From assembly GCA_025765615.1 (NCBI GenBank), contig JAIVFJ010000054.1, forward strand, positions 248,001 through 312,000: a DNA stretch of 64,000 bases. The letters are read 5' to 3'. Below, piece by piece: positions 35,091 to 44,900 of this stretch (position 1 is the first letter of the stretch; each line of letters begins with the position of its first letter). This DNA is from Zopfochytrium polystomum (lineage: Eukaryota; Chytridiomycota; Chytridiomycetes; Chytridiales; Chytridiaceae). Under the pieces are notes generated by a model, which worked only from the letters and a program-made list of their open reading frames with translations, was not told the DNA's origin and made no database searches. A program made the translations under genes and the position numbers.

Positions 35091-38000
35091 CTAATAAAGG
35101 AAGCATTTCTTCTCCGGGTTGTACTCGGCGTCGTCAGGGCACTGGAACGCCTTTGCGAACGCCTTGGAGTTTGACAAAACGCCCTTGATCCGGACCTCGT
35201 TGGGAGCGTGCGCGTTGCCGCGGAGCAGGTACCGCGTGTGCGCATAGTTTGGCACCGAGCACCACGTCTGCGCGTACGCTACAAAGAAAGTCTGCAGCGC
35301 CGTCAGCCCGCCAAACCCGTCGACCTTGCGGCTTTCGACCTCGGCGACCGCCTTCTCGAGCCGCTCCTCCTCCTCCCACGCCGTGAGGTTCAGTCCTTTA
35401 CCCTTGTCCGCGAACCCGGGCGGCGCCAGCGACATGCGCCACGCCCGCAGCGCCACGTTCAGCCCGCCGTTGTCGGCAATGTTCTCCGACACGGTCGTCG
35501 TCCCGTTCACCTTCATCGTGCGTCCGTCGCCAAACGCCTGCACCTCGTACGACGAGTACTGGTCTACAAAGCAGTCCTTGCCCTCCTGGAACTTGCGGTT
35601 TGAGCTGTCGCTCCACCACGGTCGCTTCACACCCTTGTAGTCGATCTTGTAGCCTTTGGCGTCGAACGAGTGTGTGATCTCGTGGCCAATCACAGCGCCG
35701 ATCGAGCCGTAGTTCAGCGCATCAGGGTTCTTGAGCGAGTATAACGGGCGCTGCAGGATGCCGCTGTTAATTTGGACCTGAATATAGTCGGAAAGGTGGA
35801 AAGCATTGATCTGCCAAGGGTAGGAAAAATACACTGATGCAAGGTGGTAGTCGGGAGGAGGGGTTCGTCAGTCTGGCACAGATTCCTGATCTTCGACGGG
35901 CAAAGCGGAAACAGAAAATGGCAGATAGGGGTGCTCAGGAGCCTCACCGGTATCGCGTTCCAGTGGTCTGCCGACTTGATGTTGCGACGCCCGTAGGTCG
36001 TAATAGGCGTGAGCTTGTACTGCATTTTCAAAATACTTCTTCTCGTCGATCACCAAATCTTCGTAGTACTTGTCGATCTCGGTCGCGTTCCCGACCCAGT
36101 CAGGGTAACCAACGATTCGGACCATGTTGCCCAGCTTCTTGAGCGCGGCCTCGCGTGTGGCGTCATCCATCCACTTGACGGTGCGCAGCGTTTCTCGGTA
36201 TGACGTGAAAAGAGAGTCAATCACTTTTGATGCGTGTGACCGTTGCGTGTCTAAATCATACGATGAAGGAGGTAGAAGAGATTTGTGTCACATGTGTGCT
36301 CAGAGATGACTGCGATGAGAGAAGAGAGCCAAAACTCACCATTAAAAGCGTACTTCACAAAAATGTGGCCCGTCAAATAGTTTAGGTGCACTCCCAGCTC
36401 TCTAACGCAATCAGCTTGGTAAACTAGCGCACGCTCTTCCGTCTCGTTGTCGTACTCTGACACGACCCCTTTCGGCCAAATACGATTTGCCCACATATTG
36501 TACGACTCGCGTCCCAGCTTTGTGAAATGAGAAGTCGCCAGTCGCCACAGCATCATAAAGGCCAGACTGGTGCGGTCGTAGTTTTTAAGGGACTTCAGTG
36601 CGTTCACCCACAGCTTGCCGTCGCCCCAAAGGTACCACTTCTTTTCAGCGCCCACCATTTTCAGGGGAACGAGGTAGTTGTTCCAGTCCATGCCTGTTCG
36701 GTCATTCAGCTCCTGCATTGTTAAATACTGCTCCGGGAGTTGGTGCTTTCTCGGTTCTTTCGCACTAGAAAAAAAGGGGCAGCGCATTCAGTTACACTAT
36801 CCAATCAGTGGCAGTTACAAAGTTTCACCCACTTGTGCTTCTTGATCGCTTTTGCAGCCATCCGCTCAAATTTAGCAATCCAAGCTGCCACCTCGGAGAG
36901 CTCGATCCCTTCAGGCGGTGCAATGACGCCTTTGTCGACAAACATTCGCAACGTCTCCTCAATAACGGAAGGATCGATTTTAAAGGCCGGTGCGGGGACA
37001 ATTTGCAGTCGCAGGTCCGTGGGATCGGCATTTTCCACTTTGCTGTAGGCAAAGCGGAATAGGAGGTACACCGCCTTGCTGTTCACATGTCCCAAAACCG
37101 TCGGAATGTCCAGGGTGGTGTCTAACGTGTATTTGACGAGCTCGCGGGCAAGCGGCAAGATCGGGTCGAAGCCTCGTGCGTTGATGACATCTGTGTCCAG
37201 GCAAGATCTGAGGTAACCGACGGACTTTTGGAACACTCGGTCTTCGGTTTCTGATCTCGACAGCTTGTCCTTCTTTTGATGAAGAATCTGTTCCACAAGA
37301 AGCTGGGGATGAAGAATCAGACAATCGTGGTGCACACAAAGCAAGCACACTCAATCACACAAAAAATCCAAGCAGCGCAGAAGCCTACCGAGTTGGACTG
37401 CTGCATCAACTTTAGCGTGTTCGCCATTGGCAGATCCCTGTACATCTCCTGGAAGCCACCGCACGAGTATGTGTAAAAGTCCTCACAAGGGTCCTCCGAG
37501 TCATCCATCCACTTGAGCATTCGTGTGGCGCCAAGCATGTGAGGGAAGCTTGGAGAGATAATGGGTTGATATTCCTCGCTCCGCCTTTTGAGATTGGTAT
37601 TGGCTAAGCCATCGGGAAGGAGCGGTGGGTGGACGAGTTAGAAATGCGCAAGTGAGAAGAACAAGAATGGAGTAGGAGCAGGTGGGAGCAGCAGTTGAAG
37701 AGGGAAGGGTTGATTAGATGAAGTGAACGATCTGTTGCTGTGGCAGCGAAAGGGGCTATCTCCAGCAAGCCGGTGTGTGGGTGGACAGACGGGGGCGGCG
37801 GCGGCGAAGACAGACAGGCCGCGGGGGACAAGACAGCGGGGCGGAATGGGCGGGAGACAGACGAGGGGGGCTGAGGCGGAGGGGGGGCGACGAGAGACAC
37901 ACGAATCGCAGGGCGGCGGCTTCTTCCCCCACCCAACGAGGGGGGATCCACACAACCCACCTGAAGAAGCGCCGAGGGCCAGCACAACCACCGCAGCCGC

Positions 38001-38420
38001 CAGGAGAAGCACCGCTCGGACGGCATGGCGAGCAACGGGAAGTCTGTGCAAGGCAGGAGTAGCCGCACGCCGGCGTGCGTGCTTTCGGGTCGACGGCAAA
38101 GACGCCGGTGGTGATGGCGATGGGGGAGGCCGGGATTGGTGTACTGCGCGACCGAGCAGGTGGGCTCGAATAGTGGTGGAGCAGGAGGAGGAGAAGGACG
38201 ACGAGTGGGAGTGGGAGGAGAAGATGCAGGGGGTGGTGGTGGTGGTGGTGGAGGCGAGTGATGGTGGTACTGGAGGTGGTGGCAGTGGTGGTCGTGGGCA
38301 CGGCCGCAGCATTTGGAAGCTGGTCGTGCTGACAAGGGTGCGGGGAGCCAACGACGGCGGCGGAGGCGGCCGCGACAGAGCGGCGTCGGCGAGAGGTCTC
38401 GTCGCTGTCCTCGTCGTCAT
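35091..38420 (-). CDS. M13-family zinc metallopeptidase (neprilysin/ECE-like), type II membrane protein
   Basis: A predicted membrane ectopeptidase that cleaves peptides at the cell surface. The first exon (ATG 38420) encodes a basic and proline-rich cytoplasmic tail of about 130 residues, then one hydrophobic anchor (VRAVLLLAAAVVVLALGASS), the N-in, C-out layout of neprilysin. An intron of about 0.36 kb (GTGGGT...GGCTTAG) follows. The ectodomain has DPCEDFYTYSCGGF (the M13 start motif), VRIVGYPDWVGN and INAFH. The zinc site is HEITH with the third ligand in SENIADNGG (ExxxD), then HTRYLLRGNAHAPNEVRIKG. The C-terminus is KKCFLY rather than the usual CxxW. Further introns lie at about 35835-35945, 36225-36340, 36780-36830 and 37300-37390. 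The stop is TAG 35091-35093. Confidence 0.93.
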
Positions 38421-39030
38421 GTTTTTTTGTTTTGTTTTTTTTTTTCTTTTTCGGTTTTCTTGTTTGGGGGCCACCATTTTTGCTTTTTTGTCGTTTGTTG
38501 TTGTGTTGGCTGAGGCCAGTTTCCTGTCTGCGCCATCTTAATTGTTTCATTATTTTTTTTTTTTCTCTTCTGCATAATGAGAGAGTTTTTCCATTGCATT
38601 TTTTTGCTTTTGTTGCTTTTGTCTTTGTGCTCCTCTTCCTTTTCCCTTGTTTCTATTTTTTAAATTTTTTTTTATTTTTCGCTTTTGCTCTTGCTTTTGT
38701 TTGCCTCCCTCAGCTTTCTTTGGTTCGAGACCTTTTGGGCTGAGGCGACCCCGTGCAGCCGCTTCACCAAGAATGGAAGACTAACTATAACAACTCCCCA
38801 TCTGTAATGAGGGTGCCTTGCGATGCCTTGCTGCATCAGACCCAAGTTTGCAAGCGGCGTGAAAAACTATTTACAGTGCTACGAGAATGACTGCAGGCGA
38901 CAGGAACAGAGTGTTGGCGTTTGACCACACTAAGGATCGGTGGATATTCAGTTATATCTGCAATCCGAGCTTATCCTATCTGCACACCAGTTCAGGATGC
39001 CGTTAGGATAGGCTTAAGCGATGGCTTTTC
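38421..39030. other. 5' flank of the M13 peptidase gene
   Basis: T-rich sequence (38420-38700 on the plus strand, so A-rich in the gene's sense) is probably the 5' UTR and promoter. The remainder shows no gene. Confidence 0.4.
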
Positions 39031-39115
39031 TTTTGCATGGCCGATTTACTGTATTAAGGTATCTGACTGCTAGTGAAAAGGTCATGGGTTCAAATATCAT
39101 AATTGGCAATGTGGT
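39031..39115 (+). repeat. tRNA-Ser(GCU)-like sequence, degenerate (tRNA relic or SINE head)
   Basis: TGGCCGA...TTAAGG resembles a tRNA-Ser D arm / A box, ACTGCTAG resembles a GCT anticodon loop, and GGGTTCAAATA (39085-39095) matches the B box and T arm. Stems are broken (the anticodon and acceptor arms do not pair well), so it is not a functional tRNA. The downstream tail is not tRNA-like, as expected for a SINE. Confidence 0.5.
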
Positions 39116-40027
39116 TTTTCAGTTATTCTCTCGCTGCCTGTCTCTCTCTCCCTCACTGTCTGTGGCCGCAGCCTTCAGCTGTGCGTGCACACGCCTGCAC
39201 AAGAAGACTTTGGCACATGTAAGGAGCCCTTCAACACAGTGCCTGTGTGCCCAAGTGGATGTGAAGAAAGAGGGGTATAAAGGTGAGAAACTAACAAAGT
39301 AGAAAGGGTTGAAGCCAAGATCACCACTGAAACAGCAAGACTCACCTCGTCCCAGTCCAAATTGTTCTGAGAATAGGGAATATGAAAGAACATGAAAGAG
39401 AGGGTATTTTGGTGCAGATAGGGAGGAGACAGAGAGAAAAGCTTGACAGGTGTTGGAAAAAGATAATAAATGCGGAAAATGACAGCAAGAGCGAAGAGGA
39501 GGAGAGAGGGAGTTGAATGGGTAATTTTGCAGAATTTGAGGACCAAGATTGGTGGACAGGGTATGGAACAAGAAAAAATTAAAACAATTAGAAACACATG
39601 AAAACGCGAACTCAAAAAGGCTTTGAAGGGTATGAGAAAGACATCAAAAAAAAAACGGATGGGAGAGACATTTCAAAAACAGTCAAAAGGAGAAAGAGAG
39701 ACACACAGATTTCACAAATGTGTATAGTGTTGAAAACAAATAGTAGATCACAGCTGAAGGCTGCAAATCCAGCAGCGGCAAAGCCACTATATCTCTCACA
39801 AGTGAAGGCAAGAGGGAGGAATAAAAAGTTGTTGGGTTATCGCCAGCCTAGCTCAAAAACAATTCATTATGTATCAATAATTCATAACAGAGTTTTTCTC
39901 TTTCTCTCCAAGTTGGGGAGAAGGACCACCCACAAACACACATCTCCACTTCATTCACTCCTTCCACTCACTCACTCGGAGCAGACTGTTTACAAACAGT
40001 AAGGGAGCCACACCTCTTTGTGCCCAG

Positions 40028-40625
40028 TTGCATTACAGGGAATTGTTTCACCAGAGGTTGTGTCATGCAGGCACCAATGTCGTCCAAAATATGTGGTTGA
40101 AGGATTATTTGCAGGAATGTGCGAATGTGAATCTTTTGCAAAAGTTGCAGAATAAAGTCGCTGGTGCGGATATGCCATGTGTTCTCTGCATTAAAGTGAA
40201 AATAAGTTGTCAACCTAGGGCCACCACAGTCTCCAGCACGTAGGTTGCTAGAGAGGGCCCACACAGATTTAGTGCCATTACCTTCGAGGGGGTACAGAAA
40301 CAAGTATGCTGGCAGCTGACTGTGGAGGAGCACAGCTGGTTTTTGGCTGTGACTTTTCTTGGTCACAAGAAGGGCGCTGATGATGAAAATTGAAGCCTTA
40401 TTATTGAGGAGTGGGAGAATGAAGTAGGCTCCAAGGTGTTCTAGGTGATCAGGGGGAGCCAGTAACCAGTAATTCCTGGATTGGTGTTGTGCAAAACACC
40501 CACAGATACGTGTCAAATACAGTCCAGCGTATATCAAAGAATTCAACGGTTTGTCTGAACGAACAGTTGGGACAGTCAAGGATATGGTGGCTAACCTGGC
40601 CAACATTGAGTCATGTACTCAACCA
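40028..40625 (+). pseudogene. Ty1/copia-type integrase fragment, frameshifted and with stops
   Basis: Three plus-strand frames carry successive pieces of a copia integrase: LFHQRLCHAGTNVVQNMW and later CVLCIK (HHCC zinc-binding part, CxxC); AHTDLVPLPSRGYRNKYAGS (start of the catalytic core); SWFLAVTFLGHKK; LIIEEWENEV; then YSPAYIKEFNGLSERTVGTVKDM (equivalent to YTPQQNGVAER). Frames switch at least twice and stop codons interrupt the core. No matching reverse transcriptase or LTRs were seen. A long open frame on the opposite strand here is its shadow. Confidence 0.7.
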
Positions 40626-40721
40626 GTCACCATTGGGGTAAAAGAAATTGTTCCTGCCCTGGGATTACTACGCTATTAACCTTGCACTCCCAGAATCCAT
40701 TCTCCTCCAGCATTCTACTGC

Positions 40722-40827
40722 TATCAGGAACAGGGCAGGACAGGACAAGGCATACAAGTAACTGAGAGGAGTGATGATTGTGTAAGAAACAATAATTCAC
40801 TTGAGGGAAGGGACAGGTCCCCCATCC
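40722..40827 (-). repeat. Old LTR, left piece, split by a nested element
   Basis: Matches the first 106 bp of the 353-bp family LTR (plus-strand reading) with several substitutions, including TATCAGG for TGTCAGG. It ends in CATCC, where the next element inserted. The remaining part resumes at 46133. Confidence 0.88.
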
Positions 40828-41180
40828 TGTCAGGAACAGGGCAGGACAGGACAAGGCAGACAAGGAACTGAGAGGAGTGATGATTGTATTGGAAACAATA
40901 ATTCACTTGAGGGATGGGACAGGTCCCCCATCCCCCTTTTATACCTTTTGAGAGTGTTCCTTGTCAAGACTCAAAGAAAGTTCCAGAAAGAGCAATTAGT
41001 AATACAATGATACCAATGATACCAATGACAACAAGACAAGTCAGGAAAGCAAAGAAGGTTCCAGAAGGTTCCACAAGGTTCCATGAAGGAATGTTCTAGA
41101 AGGTTCCAGAAGGTTCCAGAAGGTTCCATGAAGGAATGTTCTAGAAGGTTCCAGAGGTTTCCAGAGGGTGATTCATAACA
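40828..41180 (-). repeat. 3' LTR of chromovirus copy 1
   Basis: 353 bp, TGTTATG...CTGACA in element sense. The pol stop codon lies immediately inside it. Confidence 0.95.
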
Positions 41181-41195
41181 TCATCTCCCCCTTTT
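41181..41195 (-). other. Polypurine tract of chromovirus copy 1
   Basis: AAAAGGGGGAGATGA in element sense directly abuts the 3' LTR, the expected plus-strand DNA primer. It doubles as the last codons and stop of pol (KRGR then stop). Confidence 0.8.
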
Positions 41196-44100
41196 AGGCC
41201 TCTTCTGCAACTTGGTGGGGTACCTGGTCTTGAACTCGAGCAGAAGGTCTTGGCAGTGAGTGAGGTTTGACTCAGGCTCCCAGGTGTTGTCAGCATCTGA
41301 GTAACCTTTCCACTTAACAAGGAACTTGAGTGTTCTTCCAAACCACTTGGCATCCAAGATTTGTTCAACCTCAAATTCCTCTTCACCTTCTACCTCAACT
41401 GGAGGAGGAGGAGGAACAACTCTGCCTGGAATGGAATTGGCCACAAACTTCTCTAAAAGGCTGACATGGAAAACTGGGTGGATCTTCATGGATGCAGGGA
41501 GATCCAGCTTGAAGGTGACTGGATTGATTTGCTCCAAGATCTTGAAAGGACCCAACTTGAGGTTGTCTAGCTTGGGACTTGGTCTTTTGGTCTGCAAGTT
41601 CTTCCTCAGAAGCCAAACTTGCTGACCCACAGCAAGGTCATGGTCCATTCTGTGAGTGTTGGCAAATCTTGAGGCATCTTCTTGGGCTTGCTTCAGGGTG
41701 GAGTCCAGGAAGGAGTTGATGATCTTGAGCTTATGTAAGTGTGAAGCCGCAGCAGGAGCTTGGACATTGGATAGGGTCTCTTGTCCCAGAAGATCTCCTC
41801 TTGGATTGAAGCCATAGGTTGCAAAGAAAGGAGATAGCTGGGTGCTTGAGTGGAGAGAATTGTTGAGAGCAAATTCTGCCAGTGGAAGGAGGGTGGGCCA
41901 ATCATCCTGTTGATAGCTGACATAGCACCTCAAATACTGCTCCAGAGTCTGGTTTGTTCTTTCTGTTTGTCCATCAGTCTGAGGGTGATAAGCAGTTGAC
42001 AGTTGAGACTTGATTCCAAGGGCTGCTGTGAGTGCTTTCCAAAATTGAGATCTGAACTGTGGTCCTCTGTCACTGACGATTGACTGAGGCAGCCCATGGA
42101 GCCTGAATATGTGCTGCAAAAACAGGTCTGCTGTTCCTTGTGCATCTATATTCTCAGTGCAGGGGATGAAATGGGCCAACTTTGTCCTTCTGCAGATGAC
42201 AACAAGGATAGAGTCAAATCCATGGGATGGGGGCAGTTTCACAATGAAGTCCATGGATATTGATGACCAAGGGCTGATGGCAATTGGGAGGGGCTCCAGA
42301 AGTCCATAGGGCTTGTGTCTGCTGGATTTGTTTCTTTGACAGGTTTCACAGCTGCTGACATAGTTCTTGATGTACTTCCTCATGCCTGGCCAGTAGAAGT
42401 CTCTGGAAACAAGCTCATATGTCTTGTGCTCTCCTGGGTGTCCAGCTGTTGCTGCATCATGCCTTGTCTTGAGTATCTCAAGTTTTTCCTCTTCTTGGCT
42501 GATTTGAATCTTGTGAGGCTTGGGGTCCTTGGAAATAGCATGGGCCCACACACTGTCAGGAAGCAATGAAAGGTGTGTCTTGGATGGTGGGGTGAAACCA
42601 TCTCCCCCTTCAGGTGCAAGGTCTGTTCTTCTTGACAGGGCATCAGCCACAGTGTTAAGGTGGCCAGGAGAATAGCACAGCTTAAAGTCATACTCAGAGA
42701 GCAGTTCAGCCCACCTGGCATGCCTCTGCTTGAGCAACCTCCTTGCCCTGAAGAAGGTGAGGTTCTTGTGATCAGAATAGACAGAGATGCCTTTAGAACC
42801 AGCCAAGTAGTGTCTCCAGAATTTGAATGCTTCCACAATTGCAAGCAACTCCTTGTCATGGACTGTGTAGTTACACTCAGCACTGTTCAGCTTCCTGGAG
42901 TAATATGCCACTGGATGCAGAGGAGCAGAGGGGTCCTGAGAGCTTGGCTGGGACAGAACAGCGCCAAGGGCATAGTCTGAGGCATCAGTTTCCAAGGTGA
43001 AGGGAAGCAAGGGATCCACATGCTTAAGGAGTGGTGCACTTGTGGTTGCTGTCTTAAGAGCTAGCCAGGCTTGCTCTGCTGCTGGGGTCCATTCAAACTT
43101 GGTGGTCTTCTTGGTGAGATCAGTGAGAGGCTTGGCTATGGCAGAATAGTTGGCAATGAAGGTTCTGTAGAAGTTGCAAAACCCAAGGAAGCTTTGAACA
43201 TCCTTGATGGAATTTGGAGCCTTCCATTCAAGAATAGTTTGGATCTTGTCTGGTGCCATGGAGATCCCTTTGTCAGACACAATGAACCCCAAAAACTCAA
43301 TGGAGGTCTTGTGGAATTCACACTTCTCCAGCTTTGCATAGAGGTGATGCTGTCTGAGTCTCTCCAACACAGTCTTGACATGTCCCATATGGCTTGCAGT
43401 GTCGGACGAAAATACCAGGATATCATCCAGGTAGACAATGACAAAAAGGTCCAGAATATCCCTGAAGATGTCATTCATCATGCCTTGGAAAATAGCTGGA
43501 GCATTGGTAAGTCCAAAGGGCATGACCAAGTATTCAAAGTGACCGTATTTGCATCTGAAGGCAGTCTTCCATTGATCCTGGGGCTTAATTCTGACCAAAT
43601 TGTAGGCACCTCTGAGGTCAATCTTGGAAAATATCCTTGCATGGCTCAGTTTGTCCAGTAATTCAGAGATGAGAGGCAGTGGATAGCGGTTCTTGACTGT
43701 CATCTCATTGAGATCTCTGTAGTCCACGCAGGGTCTCAGCCCCCCATCCTTCTTCTTGACAAAAAAGATGGGAGCTCCAGCTGGTGACTTGGAAGGTTGG
43801 ATGAATCCCTTGCTCAGCATTTCTTCAATGTATTCTTGGAGGGCCTTGGCTTCTGGTGGAGAGAGGTGGTACAGTGGCTTGAAAGGTGGGCTGCAAGTTT
43901 CATCCTTGAGTGGGATTTCACAGTCATAAGGCCTCTGAGCTGGTAGCAGGTCTGCCTTGGTCTTGGAAAACACATCAGCATAAGGGAGATATTCTTTTGG
44001 TAGCTTGGATGCCAGCAAAAGGTCTGATGGGTCCAAGTTCCTGTGCTCTTCAGCAGTGGTGCATGAATTCTTGACTGGGAACTGTGATTCTTGAATCTTT

Positions 44101-44900
44101 GACTGAGAGTTCTGTTCTTGGCAAAGACTGTGAGCTGTGGAACTTGAATCTTGAATGTGGACTGTGAACTGTGGTACTTGAATCCTTGACTGTGGGTTCT
44201 GTGAACTAGAGTCTTGGCCATGACTGTGAGCTCTATGAGCTCTACTTGAATCTTGACTGTGAACTGTGAACTGTGGAACTTGAGTCTTGGCTGGCTGTGA
44301 ATCTTGAATCAAGGGCTTGAGAGCATGAGACTTGGGGGCTTGACTTGAGTTTTGGGTGACTGTTCCGATTGGTGGAGGTTGGACTTGACCAGTGACCCAA
44401 TCAATGGCAGGGTTCTGGGCTTGCAGCCATGGTAATCCCAGGATGACAGAGAATGTGGGTGAGCCAAGATCCAATACTTCCAGATTGACCATGGATGGTG
44501 GAAAGTCTTGGATGTGGAGGTTTAGCTTGGTTTCATGGCTGATTTCCTTGAACAGAGCATGATTGGCAAAGTGGACCTTGAGGGGTGTGGATTTCTTGAT
44601 GGTGGGAATGGCACAAGACTTGGCAAGGGTGGCATCAATGATGTTGCAGGATGATCCAGAGTCTATAAGGGCCTTGGTTGTGATGGTTGACTTGGGTGAG
44701 AGTTGAATCTTGACATCCATGGTGAGTTGGTGGGGCTTGGAATCTGAGGTGTTTGTGGTGCTGGTGGTGGTGATGAAACAGGGGCAGCTTGGAGGAGGGT
44801 CCAGGGAATTGCCCCTCAGTGAGCCTGGACCTGGGAGTTTGGGTGCTTCTTCCTTGGGCAGTCCTTGACAGCATGCTCCTTGGAGCCACAGTAGAAACAC
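41181..44900 (-). CDS. pol: Chromovirus Pol polyprotein, copy 1 (PR-RT-RNaseH-IN-chromodomain)
   Basis: An open frame of 1239 codons in the -1 frame relative to gag, probably entered by frameshifting near 44837-44843 rather than from its own ATG. Domains in order: aspartic protease (ALIDSGSSCNIID); reverse transcriptase (YPLPLISELLDKL, MPFGLTNAPAIFQ, catalytic YLDDILVFS); RNase H (TLETDASDYALGAVLSQ, YSDHKNL); integrase zinc finger (HPGEHKTY, CETCQRNK) and core (SMDFIVKLP, VSDRGPQFRSQF, TDGQTER); and a C-terminal chromodomain (FEVEQILDAKW, LKFLVKWKGY, NTWEPESNL) that should steer integration to specific chromatin. No stop or frame break was seen, so it looks functional. It differs from copy 2 at a handful of residues in the protease-RT linker. 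Confidence 0.96.
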   Translation of the reverse strand: MFLLWLQGACCQGLPKEEAPKLPGPGSLRGNSLDPPPSCPCFITTTSTTNTSDSKPHQLTMDVKIQLSPKSTITTKALIDSGSSCNIIDATLAKSCAIPTIKKSTPLKVHFANHALFKEISHETKLNLHIQDFPPSMVNLEVLDLGSPTFSVILGLPWLQAQNPAIDWVTGQVQPPPIGTVTQNSSQAPKSHALKPLIQDSQPAKTQVPQFTVHSQDSSRAHRAHSHGQDSSSQNPQSRIQVPQFTVHIQDSSSTAHSLCQEQNSQSKIQESQFPVKNSCTTAEEHRNLDPSDLLLASKLPKEYLPYADVFSKTKADLLPAQRPYDCEIPLKDETCSPPFKPLYHLSPPEAKALQEYIEEMLSKGFIQPSKSPAGAPIFFVKKKDGGLRPCVDYRDLNEMTVKNRYPLPLISELLDKLSHARIFSKIDLRGAYNLVRIKPQDQWKTAFRCKYGHFEYLVMPFGLTNAPAIFQGMMNDIFRDILDLFVIVYLDDILVFSSDTASHMGHVKTVLERLRQHHLYAKLEKCEFHKTSIEFLGFIVSDKGISMAPDKIQTILEWKAPNSIKDVQSFLGFCNFYRTFIANYSAIAKPLTDLTKKTTKFEWTPAAEQAWLALKTATTSAPLLKHVDPLLPFTLETDASDYALGAVLSQPSSQDPSAPLHPVAYYSRKLNSAECNYTVHDKELLAIVEAFKFWRHYLAGSKGISVYSDHKNLTFFRARRLLKQRHARWAELLSEYDFKLCYSPGHLNTVADALSRRTDLAPEGGDGFTPPSKTHLSLLPDSVWAHAISKDPKPHKIQISQEEEKLEILKTRHDAATAGHPGEHKTYELVSRDFYWPGMRKYIKNYVSSCETCQRNKSSRHKPYGLLEPLPIAISPWSSISMDFIVKLPPSHGFDSILVVICRRTKLAHFIPCTENIDAQGTADLFLQHIFRLHGLPQSIVSDRGPQFRSQFWKALTAALGIKSQLSTAYHPQTDGQTERTNQTLEQYLRCYVSYQQDDWPTLLPLAEFALNNSLHSSTQLSPFFATYGFNPRGDLLGQETLSNVQAPAAASHLHKLKIINSFLDSTLKQAQEDASRFANTHRMDHDLAVGQQVWLLRKNLQTKRPSPKLDNLKLGPFKILEQINPVTFKLDLPASMKIHPVFHVSLLEKFVANSIPGRVVPPPPPVEVEGEEEFEVEQILDAKWFGRTLKFLVKWKGYSDADNTWEPESNLTHCQDLLLEFKTRYPTKLQKRPKRGR
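44798..44843 (-). promoter_or_regulatory. -1 ribosomal frameshift signal, copy 1
   Basis: In element sense, the slippery heptamer C CCA AAC (44837-44843) is followed by a 5-nt spacer (44832-44836) and a perfect 8-bp stem, GGTCCAGG (44824-44831) with CCTGGACC (44798-44805), around an 18-nt loop. A -1 slip on the heptamer passes exactly from the gag frame to the pol frame, 7 codons before the gag stop. Confidence 0.78.

Noticed and set aside
39031..39115. Functional tRNA-Ser gene
   Set aside because: Acceptor and anticodon stems do not pair and the T stem is mismatched.
39968..40606. A 212-codon open frame on the minus strand
   Set aside because: It is antisense to recognisable copia integrase pieces on the plus strand and has no domain of its own.
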